This document shows, piece by piece, positions 26,567-36,265 of a DNA stretch of 64,000 nucleotides. Both the position numbers and the translations under genes were made by a program. This DNA is from an uncultured Pseudoalteromonas sp. (GTDB lineage: Bacteria > Pseudomonadota > Gammaproteobacteria > Enterobacterales > Alteromonadaceae): positions 62,001 through 126,000 of the forward strand of contig CANLRB010000003.1 of the NCBI GenBank assembly GCA_947493455.1, in the 5' to 3' direction. How positions within the stretch are numbered: the first letter of the stretch is position 1; every line of letters starts with the position of its first letter. The notes under the pieces were generated by a model. The model saw only the letters and a list, made by a program, of their open reading frames with translations, made no database searches and had not been told where the DNA came from.

Positions 26567-27481
26567 TTAAATAAGCTCGGCGACTGAGCTCATTGCACTG
26601 TCGATCGCGCTTTGTAATATGTTTTTTTCGCTACCCGGTCCGATTGCTAATAGTTTGGCGCCGGTGGTGGGTTCACCTTTGTAAGGTCGTACATATACTT
26701 CGCCATCAGGACAACGCTCAAAATAAATAAAGTGGGGTTCGTTTGCGACTTTTGTGCACCCTTTAACCCGTAATATCGAGCGTGGTAGAGACTCACAAAT
26801 TTCTTTTATTACCATATAGTTGGGTAGGCTTGGTAAATCTACTGAGCTCGACGCCCAATGGGCTTTGTGGTGCTCTAGTTTGGTTGTTCTGTTTTCAGTT
26901 TGCGTCAATTCTGGTAATTGCGAAATGTTCAGTTCATCGCAGGCGACTATGGTTGCACTTGGGTTTATTTCGCGAATACTTTTATAGACTTTTTCGAGGT
27001 GACTTGGTTTTACTTTATCTAGATGTGATAACGCAATTAACGAAGAAACTTGAATTTGATTTGCTTCAAGGGCATTTGCCTCGTTACGTGATTGCCAGTT
27101 TTTTGCGTCAACCACCGATATTTGAATTGGCGGTAAAAAACGTTCGTCAATCCCGACCCCTAAAAAACCCATTAAAGAGCACGCATCTGTGGTTCCATTT
27201 GCTTCAATTAGCGTAATGCCATTGCACCGCTCTGGGATACGATTGACAGCCTCTCTTAATTCGCTAATTCCACTACAGCAAATGCAACTCCCACTCAGTG
27301 GTTTAAGCCATTTTGGCTCGATTGATTGGCTCAGTTGGTCAATGTCTAAATTGGCATTCTCATAGTCGTTTAGCACCACGAAGGGTTGCCAGTTTTTTTC
27401 GGTTGCTTGCTCAACGAGCTGTTTTAGTAATGTAGTCTTGCCGGCCCCTAAAAATCCGACAATAACAATTATCGCTTCCAT
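26567..27481 (-). CDS. CobW/COG0523 metallochaperone GTPase
   Basis: A 304-residue P-loop GTPase of the G3E/COG0523 family, which delivers zinc or another metal to client proteins. The Walker A is GFLGAGKTT, and the metal-binding CxCC motif is present as SGSCICCSG. The C-terminal CobW_C domain spans about 205-300. The base-recognition NKxD motif is SHLD here, a departure that may affect nucleotide preference. It lies 73 bp after a DUF1826 gene on the same strand, behind a probable Zur box, which points to the zinc-starvation subgroup (ZigA/YeiR/YciC-like) rather than cobalamin synthesis. Confidence 0.85.
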   Translation of the reverse strand: MEAIIVIVGFLGAGKTTLLKQLVEQATEKNWQPFVVLNDYENANLDIDQLSQSIEPKWLKPLSGSCICCSGISELREAVNRIPERCNGITLIEANGTTDACSLMGFLGVGIDERFLPPIQISVVDAKNWQSRNEANALEANQIQVSSLIALSHLDKVKPSHLEKVYKSIREINPSATIVACDELNISQLPELTQTENRTTKLEHHKAHWASSSVDLPSLPNYMVIKEICESLPRSILRVKGCTKVANEPHFIYFERCPDGEVYVRPYKGEPTTGAKLLAIGPGSEKNILQSAIDSAMSSVAELI

Positions 27482-27554
27482 TTAATCTCCAAGTTACGTA
27501 TTAGCAGTTATTTGGCAAATTTAATTTCGAAGTTGTTTTGTACATTTGCTTGGC

Positions 27555-28223
27555 TTAGTCAATAAAATCAAGTGTGATAACGAGACGTTGAGTACCGACT
27601 AATTGATGTGGAGAGCGATGTACGATGGCTGAGTGTTCGTTATTGTGCCAACCGGAACCTTTTAACAATACAACGTCACCTTTCTCAAGTTGTTCAATGT
27701 CTTCTTTGCTTTGATAAATTCCTGATTCGTCATCTGTTTTTCCAGCACTTGCGGCGCCGAGTTTAGCGTAATTGGCTTTGTCGTATGGTAACCACTGTGT
27801 TGCGACGCCACTGAGTGTTGAAACGAGCCGGCATGGGATGCGATCGATATGAAATTTTGGGCACATTGCTTTATTTAGTACGGTAAGCCGCAAACCTACT
27901 CGCGGCAATTCAAATAGCGTACAAAACATATCGACAAGTGTGTGCAAATGATCGCAAAGCGCTGGCATTGATTCAAATACATCATTGTGAGCATGCAGTT
28001 GGCTATGAAGGTTATCGGGGGTCGCGGCGATGACCACGTTTAGGTCATCGGTATGATTTAACAAGTTGTCGACGTTGTCGACAACTTGCTGGTTTAATGT
28101 ATGTTTCCATATAGCAATATTGACGTCGTCTCGATATATATCGCTTAGGATGACCGGTTGTGACGAGCAAACGGCAACACGTTCATTCGATATTGGTGAC
28201 AGTTGTTCTGCTTGTGCTAGCAT
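27555..28223 (-). CDS. DUF1826 protein, probable zinc-starvation gene
   Basis: A 222-residue soluble protein of the DUF1826 family. Recognisable parts are KFHIDRIPCRLVSTLSGVATQWLP, where H and D could bind a metal in a cupin-like (2OG-oxygenase-like) fold, and the C-terminal HRSPHQLVGTQRLVITLDF. In proteobacteria DUF1826 genes often accompany COG0523 GTPases under Zur control, as here. The ATG at 28223 follows a GGGAAA box; a TTG at 28277 is in frame but would enter the promoter region. The biochemical role is unknown. Confidence 0.75.
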   Translation of the reverse strand: MLAQAEQLSPISNERVAVCSSQPVILSDIYRDDVNIAIWKHTLNQQVVDNVDNLLNHTDDLNVVIAATPDNLHSQLHAHNDVFESMPALCDHLHTLVDMFCTLFELPRVGLRLTVLNKAMCPKFHIDRIPCRLVSTLSGVATQWLPYDKANYAKLGAASAGKTDDESGIYQSKEDIEQLEKGDVVLLKGSGWHNNEHSAIVHRSPHQLVGTQRLVITLDFID

Positions 28224-28295
28224 AGTTATTTTCCCAATGCTCTTTTGGTAAACGGTGAAACGTTGTGGGTGTAACAATTAATATATTGTTGCAGT

Positions 28296-28318
28296 GTAAT
28301 GTTATACTGTAGCGGTTT
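28296..28318 (-). promoter_or_regulatory. Probable Zur box
   Basis: The 23-bp window GTAATGTTATACTGTAGCGG plus TTT matches the gammaproteobacterial Zur consensus (GAAATGTTATANTATAACATTTC, recalled) at about 17 positions, with the left half nearly perfect. It lies 73 bp upstream of the DUF1826-CobW unit, in position to overlap its promoter. Confidence 0.6.
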
Positions 28319-28455
28319 GCAAGTGTGGCGGACTAGTTACGGTCAAATAGTAGCGGCATTGCATGGTTTGTAGATTCAATAATGTCGTTTTGACTTTATG
28401 GGCAGAGGGCATTGACGAATGTGCATCGAATCGAAAGGGTATCAATGAAAGAGTA

Positions 28456-28478
28456 GGGCGTGTATTTCATGCACGCCC
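28456..28478 (-). terminator. Hairpin downstream of the aromatic amino-acid permease
   Basis: A GC-rich stem GGGCGTG (28456-28462) with CACGCCC (28472-28478), extendable inwards, lies 45 bp beyond the permease stop. The T-run is weak, so the terminator role is tentative. Confidence 0.4.
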
Positions 28479-28522
28479 CTCATGTGTTGCTGTTTTATAT
28501 AATTTATCAATTAAGTCGTTGT

Positions 28523-29722
28523 TTAACTTAAAGCGGGTAAAACCCCCGCAATTTGTGCAAATTGCGCAGAAACGATAATAACGCCGCATGTTGCGGCAAG
28601 TATCAATGCGCTGCGACCGCCAGCAACCTGATAACCGGCCACTTCTCGTTTTCTTTGTTGCCAAACCATGGCTACAGGCAAAAATACAGCAAGCACTGCG
28701 AGTGCAATTGCGGCATATCCGAGTGCCATAATAAATCCTTGTGGGAAGAATAGGGCAAAGCCAAGCGGCGGTATAAAGGTGATCATAGCGGTCTTAACAC
28801 GCTGTTGGTAGCTGTCGTTGTGCTTTAGCGCATCTGCAAAAAAGTCGAATAAGCCAAGGCTGACACCTAAAAATGAGGTCGCCAGTGCCAAGTCAGCAAA
28901 CCAAGTGACTGCGCTTGCTAGTTGTTGGCTATTAGCCACGGATGACATAAAGCTGACAAAACTGTTCAATCCTTTTTGTTGGACTAAAGTATCTTGATGT
29001 GCAATACCTAGACTTAAAAGTTGCCAAAAAATATAGAGAACAAGGGGCAGTGAGGCGCCAAAAATCATGACGCGGCGTAACTGTTTAATGTCGACGCCGA
29101 CATATTTCACGATAGATGGGATTGAACCGTGAAAGCCAAATGATGTAAAAATCACCGGTAACGCAGTAATGACTAACCCTTGTTGTAGCGGCAGTTCGAG
29201 CAAGTATTGACCATCGACATGCGGGGTCAGCATATAAAAGATGCTGGCGAGCGCAATTATTTTTACTGTAAAGAGAACTTGATTGAGTCGGTCAACCGTT
29301 TTTGTGCCCAGGCTTATTATGGTGGCGACGACCACAGCCAATAAAACTGAACCAGCCTGACTTGGCACTGAAAATGAAAACGCACTTTCGAGTTTTTGTT
29401 GTAATTGGCCGCCACCTCCCGCGATATAAGCAGCACATAACGCATAAAACAAAAACACCATCGATATATTTGCAATAAACTGACCTTTGTTACCAAGTAA
29501 TTTCTTCGCAAGTGTATTGAGTGTGGCCGTATGTTCAGCATGTTGGTGGAGTTCGAGCATGAGTAAGGCGGTATAGGTCATCAGTGCCCACGCGGCAAAA
29601 AGGAGAATGAGTGAGGTTGAAAACCCTAAACTAGCAGACGCTATGGGCAAGGCTAGCATACCTGCACCTATGGTTGTTCCGGCAATGATTAACATACTGC
29701 CAATCGTTTTATTATTTAGCAC
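28523..29722 (-). CDS. Aromatic amino-acid permease (HAAAP family, TyrP/Mtr-like)
   Basis: An inner-membrane proton symporter of about 399 residues with 11 predicted helices. The N-terminal NKTIGSMLIIAGTTIGAGMLALPI is the hallmark of the hydroxy/aromatic amino-acid permease family, and SFGFHGSIPSIVKYVG is the conserved central loop. The closest E. coli relatives would be TyrP, Mtr and TnaB; tyrosine or tryptophan is likely but cannot be distinguished here. The GTG at 29722 has a GAGGAAA box 6 bases upstream; a TTG at 29734 lies inside that box. It is monocistronic. Confidence 0.88.
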   Translation of the reverse strand: MLNNKTIGSMLIIAGTTIGAGMLALPIASASLGFSTSLILLFAAWALMTYTALLMLELHQHAEHTATLNTLAKKLLGNKGQFIANISMVFLFYALCAAYIAGGGGQLQQKLESAFSFSVPSQAGSVLLAVVVATIISLGTKTVDRLNQVLFTVKIIALASIFYMLTPHVDGQYLLELPLQQGLVITALPVIFTSFGFHGSIPSIVKYVGVDIKQLRRVMIFGASLPLVLYIFWQLLSLGIAHQDTLVQQKGLNSFVSFMSSVANSQQLASAVTWFADLALATSFLGVSLGLFDFFADALKHNDSYQQRVKTAMITFIPPLGFALFFPQGFIMALGYAAIALAVLAVFLPVAMVWQQRKREVAGYQVAGGRSALILAATCGVIIVSAQFAQIAGVLPALS

Positions 29723-30076
29723 AACTTTCCTCAATATTTAGTGAGAGACGCTGCACCTTAGCGTGATAATACTAAAAGTCAAAATTAAAGAGGTTAAATA
29801 ACCTTAACTAAACGTAACCTCTGATTTACAAGTTTCAGTGTTGGGTATGAAAATATTGACAACATTCGCGTAAAGGCGATTACTATGCAGTAAGTTAGAC
29901 TGCGAAAAATGTGGGTTGTATGTCGCTATACCAAAATTGGTCGGGCGTAAAACATAATATCAACGTAGTCGTGACTTTATGATATGGTTCGGTATGATAC
30001 TTCATCGCATTTAAGTATTACACATACCGAAAATACACCATTCTTAGCTCAAATAAATAGGAACGTTGCAACCCCG
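29723..30076. other. Divergent intergenic region between permease and MATE gene
   Basis: About 350 bp of AT-rich sequence. Part of it (29984-30076) is an open N-terminal extension of the MATE frame with no visible feature. I see no repeat or RNA gene. Confidence 0.4.
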
Positions 30077-31447
30077 ATGCAAGATTTAACGAAAGGAAAT
30101 ATCTCCAAACACATCATTGCGATGGCGGGTCCAATTGCCATTGGCTTGTTTGTTCAAACTCTCTACTTTTTAGTCGACCTTTATTTTGTTGGTCAATTAG
30201 GTGGCGCGGCGATTGCGGCGGTGAGTAGTGCCGGAAGCGTTTTTTTCTTTGTCATGGCGCTTACTCAAATTTTAAATATCGGCTGTGCCACCTTAGTGTC
30301 ACATGCTGTTGGGCGAAAAGATAACCAAGAGGCAAACCATGTTTTTAATCAAGGGTTACGTCTTGGTGTATGGGCGACATTCGTATTTTTGGTCGTGGGC
30401 TATGCATTTGGCCATATATTCTTTTCGTTTTTAGCAGCAGATCTTGAAATGAAAGAACTTGCACTTGATTACTTTTATTGGTTTTTACCGTCCTTGTTAT
30501 TGCAATTTGTTTTTACTGCATTAAGCGCCGCACTGCGTGGTGCAGGCGTGGTAAAGCCCGTGATGGGGATCTCAATGTTGGGGGTTGTGCTCAACATTAT
30601 TCTATCCCCAGTGCTTATTTCAGGTTGGGGTACCGGGTATGCGATGGGCGTAATGGGTGCAGCACTTGCGAGCAGTGTATCCATGTTGCTTTCATTTGTG
30701 TTACTAATCCGTTACTTCAATACCAAGGAATCATATTTAGTCGCAGATTGGTTTTCTTTAAAGCTTGAAAAAAACATGGTGCGAAAAATTTTAACTATCG
30801 GATTACCGTCTGGCGGTGAATTCTTTTTAACCTTTTTATATATGTCGATCATTTATTGGGCACTCAGCGGTTTTTCGGCAAATGCACAAGCAGGCTTTGG
30901 CTTAGGTGTGCGATTAATGCAGTCGCTGTTTTTGCCGGTTATGGCAATCGCATTTGCGGCGCCTGCAATCGCCGGACAAAACTTTGCGGCGGGTAAACAC
31001 GAACGTGTTATTGAAACATACCGTAAAACGGCATGGTTAACGTGTTCGATGATGGGCATGTTAATGATTGTGTGTTTATGGGTGCCTGAAATGTTTGTAA
31101 CTGGATTTACCGACAATTCGGAAGTCATTTTGGTTGCGGCGACATTTTTAAGTTTTATCGGCTTGAATTTTGTTCCCGCAGGATATGTTTTTGCGGTTTC
31201 TGGTATGTTTCAAGCTCTCGGCAATACCTGGCCTGCTTTATTGAGTACAGTATGCCGTTTAACCTTGTTTGCCATTCCGGTTATTTACATGGCGGGTCAA
31301 GATTCGTTTTATATTGAACAAATTTGGTATTGCTCAGTTGCCACCGTATTCATACAAGCAATAATTAGTCATATATTACTAAAACGCGAGTTTAAAAAGC
31401 GCTTGAACACAACAAAAGAGCGAGAGGTTTCAGAGCAAGTCGCATAA
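30077..31447 (+). CDS. MATE-family efflux transporter
   Basis: A 456-residue multidrug/cation antiporter with 12 hydrophobic helices in two similar halves. The start MQDLTKGNISKHIIAMAGPIAIGLFVQTLYFLVDLYFVGQLGG matches NorM/DinF-type proteins, as do the later ALRGAGVVKPVMGISMLGVVLNIILSPVLI and the second-half LPSGGEFFLTFLYMSIIYWAL. It should export organic cations or drugs using an Na+ or H+ gradient. The frame is open to an ATG at 29984, giving 31 extra residues; the inner ATG fits the family. A hairpin follows the stop. Confidence 0.88.
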   Translation: MQDLTKGNISKHIIAMAGPIAIGLFVQTLYFLVDLYFVGQLGGAAIAAVSSAGSVFFFVMALTQILNIGCATLVSHAVGRKDNQEANHVFNQGLRLGVWATFVFLVVGYAFGHIFFSFLAADLEMKELALDYFYWFLPSLLLQFVFTALSAALRGAGVVKPVMGISMLGVVLNIILSPVLISGWGTGYAMGVMGAALASSVSMLLSFVLLIRYFNTKESYLVADWFSLKLEKNMVRKILTIGLPSGGEFFLTFLYMSIIYWALSGFSANAQAGFGLGVRLMQSLFLPVMAIAFAAPAIAGQNFAAGKHERVIETYRKTAWLTCSMMGMLMIVCLWVPEMFVTGFTDNSEVILVAATFLSFIGLNFVPAGYVFAVSGMFQALGNTWPALLSTVCRLTLFAIPVIYMAGQDSFYIEQIWYCSVATVFIQAIISHILLKREFKKRLNTTKEREVSEQVA

Positions 31448-31455
31448 TATTTAAA

Positions 31456-31484
31456 AGCTCGATGCAATTTGGTTGCATCGAGCT
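31456..31484. terminator. Bidirectional terminator between MATE and hutU
   Basis: A perfect 12-bp stem (AGCTCGATGCAA with TTGCATCGAGCT) and 5-base loop lies between the convergent stops, 9 bp after the MATE stop and 19 bp after the hutU stop. Confidence 0.7.
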
Positions 31485-31502
31485 GCAATAAGCGCTGACT
31501 AA

Positions 31503-33512
31503 TTAGAATGACAGCTTGTTTAAAATGTCATCGTCAACATTGTTTGAGAGTGTGACTTTCAGTTTAGGAGTTCGCTCCATTTCACGTTTTATGGCAAAGT
31601 TAGCTTCTTCATTACGCGCCCAGCTGCGACGTGCAATACCATTATTTACATCAAACAGGAGCATTGATTTTAAACGACGCTCAGCGTCATTTGACCCATC
31701 TAGTAACATGCCAAAACCACCGTTGATCACTTCACCCCAACCAACACCGCCACCGTTATGAATTGATACCCAAGTGGCACCACGGAAACCGTCACCAATC
31801 ACGTTATGAATCGCCATATCAGCTGTAAAGCGACTGCCATCATAGATATTTGATGTTTCACGGAAAGGTGAATCCGTGCCTGATACATCGTGATGATCAC
31901 GGCCAAGAACGACAGGGCCTATCTCACCGCGTTCAATCGCATCGTTAAAGGCTTTTGCTATTTTCATGCGGCCTTCGGCATCGGCATATAATATGCGTGC
32001 TTGTGAGCCTACAACCAGTTTGTTTTGCTTCGCGTCTTTGATCCAAGTGATGTTATCTTGCATCTGCTGCTGAATTTCTTCAGGCGATTGCGCCATAATC
32101 TCTTCAAGTACGGTTGCAGCAATGGCATCTGTTTTATCGAGGTCTTCTGGTTTGCCTGATGTGCAGACCCAGCGAAATGGGCCAAAGCCATAGTCAAAAC
32201 ACATAGGACCGAGAATATCTTGAACATAAGACGGGTATCTAAAGTCAATGCCGTTTTCAGCCATAACATCGCCGCCTGCGCGCGATGCTTCAAGCAAGAA
32301 TGCATTACCGTAGTCGAAGAAGTAAGTGCCTTTCGCAGTATGTTTGTTTACTGCATCCGCGTGTCGCTTAAGTGTTGCTTGTACTTTTTCTTTAAATACC
32401 TCAGGCTCTTCACGAATAAGGCGGTTTGACTCTTCATAGCTAATATCGACAGGGTAATAACCGCCTGACCATGGATTGTGTAATGATGTTTGGTCTGAAC
32501 CAAGGTGAATGAAAATATCTTCAGATAAAAAGCTCTCCCATACATCAACAATATTACCTATATAAGCAATCGACACCACTTCTTGGTTTTCTTGCGCTTT
32601 ACGTACGCGTGTTACGAGTTCTGGCATATTATCGACTAACTCGTCGACCCAACCTTGCTCATGACGCTTGATGGCAGCTTTGGGGTTTACTTCAGCACAT
32701 ACCGTAATACAATTTGCAATGTTACCAGCTTTTGGCTGTGCACCACTCATACCGCCAAGACCTGCGGTTAAAAATACCTTGCCTTTGGGGCTTTCGCCTT
32801 TATTGAGTACTTTTCTAAATGCGTTCATTACAGTAATCGTCGTGCCATGAACAATACCCTGCGGCCCAATATACATAAATGAACCCGCAGTCATTTGACC
32901 ATACTGAGTGACGCCTAATGCATTGAATTTTTCCCAATCATCTGGTTGTGAATAGTTCGGTATCATCATACCGTTTGTCACAACCACACGTGGTGCATCT
33001 TTTGAAGACGGGAACAATCCCATAGGGTGGCCCGAGTACATGTGAAGCGTTTGGTCTTCTTCCATTTCGCTTAAGTATTTCATCGCGAGTAAATACTGTG
33101 CCCAGTTTTGGAATACAGCACCATTGCCACCATAGGTAATTAATTCTTCTGGGTGTTGTGCAACCGCAGGATCTAAATTGTTATCGATCATCAACATGAT
33201 TGCCGCAGCTTGCTCACACTTGGCTGGATAGTCTGAAATTGAACGTGCTTTCAATTCATAGTTTGGCTTAAAGCGATACATGTAAATACGGCCAAAGTCT
33301 TTGAGCTCTTGAGCAAACTCAACAGCTAATTCGCCATGCCACTCTTTCGGGAAATAACGCAGTGCATTGCGTACCGCGAGTTGTTTTTCTTCAGCGCTTA
33401 AAATGTCTTTGCGTTTTGGTGCTTGGTTTACGCCTGCTGGGTATGTTCTCGGTTCTGGCAACACATTTGGAATACCCTGGCTAATTAGTTTTTGAAATTC
33501 ATTTAGGTTCAT
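31503..33512 (-). CDS. hutU: Urocanate hydratase (long form)
   Basis: The second enzyme of histidine breakdown, converting urocanate to 4-imidazolone-5-propionate with a tightly bound NAD+. Motifs include the NAD-binding GLGGMSGAQPKAGN, the Cys in YGFGPFRWVCTSG, and VVLGRDHHDVSGTDSPFRETSN and HNGGGVGWGEVINGGFGM near the C-terminus. At 669 residues it is about 110 longer than the roughly 555-residue enzyme of Pseudomonas and Bacillus, with extra sequence at the N-terminus and in the middle; this long form is seen in some marine bacteria. It lies 11 bp after hutH on the same strand. hutI and hutG are not in the window. Confidence 0.93.
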   Translation of the reverse strand: MNLNEFQKLISQGIPNVLPEPRTYPAGVNQAPKRKDILSAEEKQLAVRNALRYFPKEWHGELAVEFAQELKDFGRIYMYRFKPNYELKARSISDYPAKCEQAAAIMLMIDNNLDPAVAQHPEELITYGGNGAVFQNWAQYLLAMKYLSEMEEDQTLHMYSGHPMGLFPSSKDAPRVVVTNGMMIPNYSQPDDWEKFNALGVTQYGQMTAGSFMYIGPQGIVHGTTITVMNAFRKVLNKGESPKGKVFLTAGLGGMSGAQPKAGNIANCITVCAEVNPKAAIKRHEQGWVDELVDNMPELVTRVRKAQENQEVVSIAYIGNIVDVWESFLSEDIFIHLGSDQTSLHNPWSGGYYPVDISYEESNRLIREEPEVFKEKVQATLKRHADAVNKHTAKGTYFFDYGNAFLLEASRAGGDVMAENGIDFRYPSYVQDILGPMCFDYGFGPFRWVCTSGKPEDLDKTDAIAATVLEEIMAQSPEEIQQQMQDNITWIKDAKQNKLVVGSQARILYADAEGRMKIAKAFNDAIERGEIGPVVLGRDHHDVSGTDSPFRETSNIYDGSRFTADMAIHNVIGDGFRGATWVSIHNGGGVGWGEVINGGFGMLLDGSNDAERRLKSMLLFDVNNGIARRSWARNEEANFAIKREMERTPKLKVTLSNNVDDDILNKLSF

Positions 33513-33523
33513 GTCAGTGTTCC

Positions 33524-35023
33524 TTAATTCGCTGTAACAGTGAAAGCTTGTGACTTGACAAACTCAACCATGGCATCAATATCCGGCTTAAGCAATCTAT
33601 CTTCTTCTAACTTAGCAACCTGAGTACGGATCAGCGCGTGGTTTTTTTCAATGATGTCTGAACAGGTGTTAGGGCGTCTAAAATCAATAGCTTGTGCCGC
33701 GTACATAAGTTCGATTGCAAATATTTTCTCAAGGTTGCCCAAGATTTGATTAAACTTGCGGCCCGAAATACTGCCCATTGAAACGTGATCTTCTTGGCCC
33801 ATAGAGGTTGGCACGCTGTCTGCCGAAGGCGGGAAACAAAGAGACTTGTTTTCTGTTACTAACGCAGCTGTTGTGTATTGCGGGATCATCATACCAGAAT
33901 TTAGTCCGCCCGAGGTTGTCAGAAGTCGTGGTAAACCGTGTAAACCTTCTAGTAATAGATAACAGCGGCGATCTGAAATATTACCGAGCTCAGCGGCTGC
34001 AATTGATGCGTAGTCGAGCACCATTGCAAGCGGTTGACCATGGAAGCTGCCGCCAGAAATTGCTTCTTCATCACTAATTACAATTGGGTTGTCAGTAACC
34101 GAATTCATTTCAATTTCAGCAAGTTCTTTTAAATGGTGATAGGCGTTGCGTGACGCGCCGTGAACTTGCGGAATACAGCGCAATGAGTATGGATCTTGAA
34201 CGCGATCACACTCTCCGTGAGACGCCATATTTTGCGAATCTTTAAATAGACGGCGCATGCGCGATGCAACTTCAATATTGCCTTCAAATGCGCGAATTGC
34301 ATGTAGTTCTTCTCTAAACGGTGATTCACTGCCTTGCATACCTTCGATACTCATGGCGCCGGCAATATCCGCAAGGTCGAGTAAGTATTTCATTTTAGTC
34401 AGGCCAGTGATAGCGTGAGATAGAATAAATTGGGTCCCGTTAATCAGCGCTAAACCTTCTTTAGCGTGCAACTCCATTGGTGATAAACCATGAGCGGATA
34501 AGACATCAGCCGCGGGTTTGATTTCGTCTCCAACCCAGAATTCACCTTCGCCAAGAAGAGGCAAGAACAAATGAGAAAGTGGGGCCAAGTCACCTGACGC
34601 GCCTACAGAGCCTTGCTCAGGCACGACTGGAATGATGTCGAGCTCGATAAATTTAAGCATGCGCTCAACTGTTTCGAGACGTATACCAGAAAAACCTTGG
34701 CTAAGGGCATGCACTTTGGTGATAAGCATTAGTTTTGAAATTGGCTTTGCAATGGGGTTACCAACACCGACTGCATGGGTGATGAGTAAGTTCTTTTGCA
34801 GCAAGCTGGTTTCTTCAGGTGTGATTTGCGTATCACATAATGGGCCAAAGCCGGTGTTAATGCCATAAACGGCTTCACTCGATGCAGCCATTTTGTTTAC
34901 ACGTTGACGGCTTATATTTATTTTATCGATTGCTTCTTGGCAAAGCTCGGTTTGAATTTTGCCATCGGCAATAGCGTTAACTAGGTCTAAATTTAGTCGG
35001 TCTATACCGTATCTAAACATCAT
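33524..35023 (-). CDS. hutH: Histidine ammonia-lyase
   Basis: Converts histidine to urocanate and ammonia, the first step of the hut pathway. The autocatalytic MIO cofactor triad Ala-Ser-Gly lies in EQGSVGASGDLAPLSH (142-144 from this start), and the GLALINGTQ, QDPYSLRC and FHGQPLAMVLDY blocks are intact. The length of 499 residues is normal. The ATG at 35023 follows AAGGAGAG; a GTG at 35041 in frame lies before that ribosome site and is unlikely. It is the first gene of a hutHU unit and divergent from a LysR-type regulator. Confidence 0.95.
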   Translation of the reverse strand: MMFRYGIDRLNLDLVNAIADGKIQTELCQEAIDKINISRQRVNKMAASSEAVYGINTGFGPLCDTQITPEETSLLQKNLLITHAVGVGNPIAKPISKLMLITKVHALSQGFSGIRLETVERMLKFIELDIIPVVPEQGSVGASGDLAPLSHLFLPLLGEGEFWVGDEIKPAADVLSAHGLSPMELHAKEGLALINGTQFILSHAITGLTKMKYLLDLADIAGAMSIEGMQGSESPFREELHAIRAFEGNIEVASRMRRLFKDSQNMASHGECDRVQDPYSLRCIPQVHGASRNAYHHLKELAEIEMNSVTDNPIVISDEEAISGGSFHGQPLAMVLDYASIAAAELGNISDRRCYLLLEGLHGLPRLLTTSGGLNSGMMIPQYTTAALVTENKSLCFPPSADSVPTSMGQEDHVSMGSISGRKFNQILGNLEKIFAIELMYAAQAIDFRRPNTCSDIIEKNHALIRTQVAKLEEDRLLKPDIDAMVEFVKSQAFTVTAN

Positions 35024-35198
35024 ACTTCTCTCCTTAATCACATCTGAAATGAGATAATTTATCGACGCATGGTAGCTTGCTGTGTACGTTTTATAAATGC
35101 ATAATAATCGTTATTCATTCCGGATTTATCGAACTAAATCGTGTTTGTCTAAATTGTAGGCTAACTATCTGAAGTTACGATTATTAAAAGGAGCAACT

Positions 35199-36098
35199 GT
35201 GCAAGTTCATGACGTCGATTTAAGGTTATTACGGATCTTTGTTGCGATCGTCGAATGCGGCGGCCTGTCAGCCGCCGAATCGCGGTTGAATATTGGACGC
35301 TCAACAATTAGCTCACATTTAGCTGACTTAGAAGTGCGTCTTGGTATTAAATTGTGTAACCGTGGACGCAGTGGCTTTGAGCTAACTGAACCTGGTCGAA
35401 TAACATACCAAGCATCACTTGAACTGTTGCAGCAATGCGATGCTTTTGCAACGACTGTGGCAAGTTCTAAAAACGAACTATCAGGTCGTGTCACGATTTC
35501 AACAATCGATACTATGGTGAGCGATCCTCGCTCTTGTATAGCGCTAGTAATCGCCGCACTGAAAGCAAAAAGCGATCAAATTCAGTTTGATATAAACGTG
35601 TGTGAAGCTAGGGAAGTTGAAACATCGGTTGTTAATGGGCGTTCACTTGTTGGCTTGGGAGTGAGCCGTCATCATTTGCGCGGGCTCGACTATTATCCGC
35701 TATATGATGAAACTAACTATTTATATTGTGGCAAAGGCCATGCTCTGTTTAATAGTAACGAAGCGCAGACAAAAAAGTTATTAAAAGAAGCCGAAGTGAT
35801 TACCAGTAACTATATGCGTGATAAAGAAGTGCGTAATGATGGTTTACATTACCCGAATAGCGCGACTGCGTACCATGACGAAGGCATTGCACACCTGATT
35901 TTGTCTGGCCAGTTTATCGGCTATTTACCGGAGCATTACGCTCGTTTTTGGGTTGAAAAAGGTGCCATGAAATCAATTTTACCGTCACAATACTCATATA
36001 AAATTCCGGTTATGTTGATCACCAATAAAACGAATATTAGTTCGCCTGTCGCAAATGCGCTGACAAACGAAATCAAATCGATTTACGAGGGTAAGTAA
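35199..36098 (+). CDS. LysR-family regulator, likely of hutHU
   Basis: A 299-residue LysR-type regulator. The N-terminal helix-turn-helix is VDLRLLRIFVAIVECGGLSAAESRLNIGRSTISSHLADLEVRLGIKLCNR, and residues about 90-295 form the periplasmic-binding-like effector domain. It starts with GTG after AAAAGGAG. Its divergent position, 175 bp from hutH, suggests it controls the hut genes with histidine or urocanate as effector, although most hut operons use HutC (GntR) instead. An AATAATCG-type inverted repeat at 35103 and 35177 and GATAATTTATC at 35053 are possible sites. The target is inferred. Confidence 0.85.
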   Translation: MQVHDVDLRLLRIFVAIVECGGLSAAESRLNIGRSTISSHLADLEVRLGIKLCNRGRSGFELTEPGRITYQASLELLQQCDAFATTVASSKNELSGRVTISTIDTMVSDPRSCIALVIAALKAKSDQIQFDINVCEAREVETSVVNGRSLVGLGVSRHHLRGLDYYPLYDETNYLYCGKGHALFNSNEAQTKKLLKEAEVITSNYMRDKEVRNDGLHYPNSATAYHDEGIAHLILSGQFIGYLPEHYARFWVEKGAMKSILPSQYSYKIPVMLITNKTNISSPVANALTNEIKSIYEGK

Positions 36099-36265
36099 AT
36101 GATTAACGTTAGACCGTAATCACGGAATGGCGCGACTTTTTGATGGGCGCCTAAGTTTAGTATGATACACCTCGTTAATATTAATAAATTGTAACGTATC
36201 GTAAACGGGGACTGTTACAAGACTGCGAATTAGTTTATGTTTTAGACGTCTAAAAAGGAGTTAAA

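Noticed and set aside
26567-27481. CobW as a cobalamin-synthesis gene
   Set aside because: No cob genes nearby; DUF1826 and a Zur-like box point to zinc.
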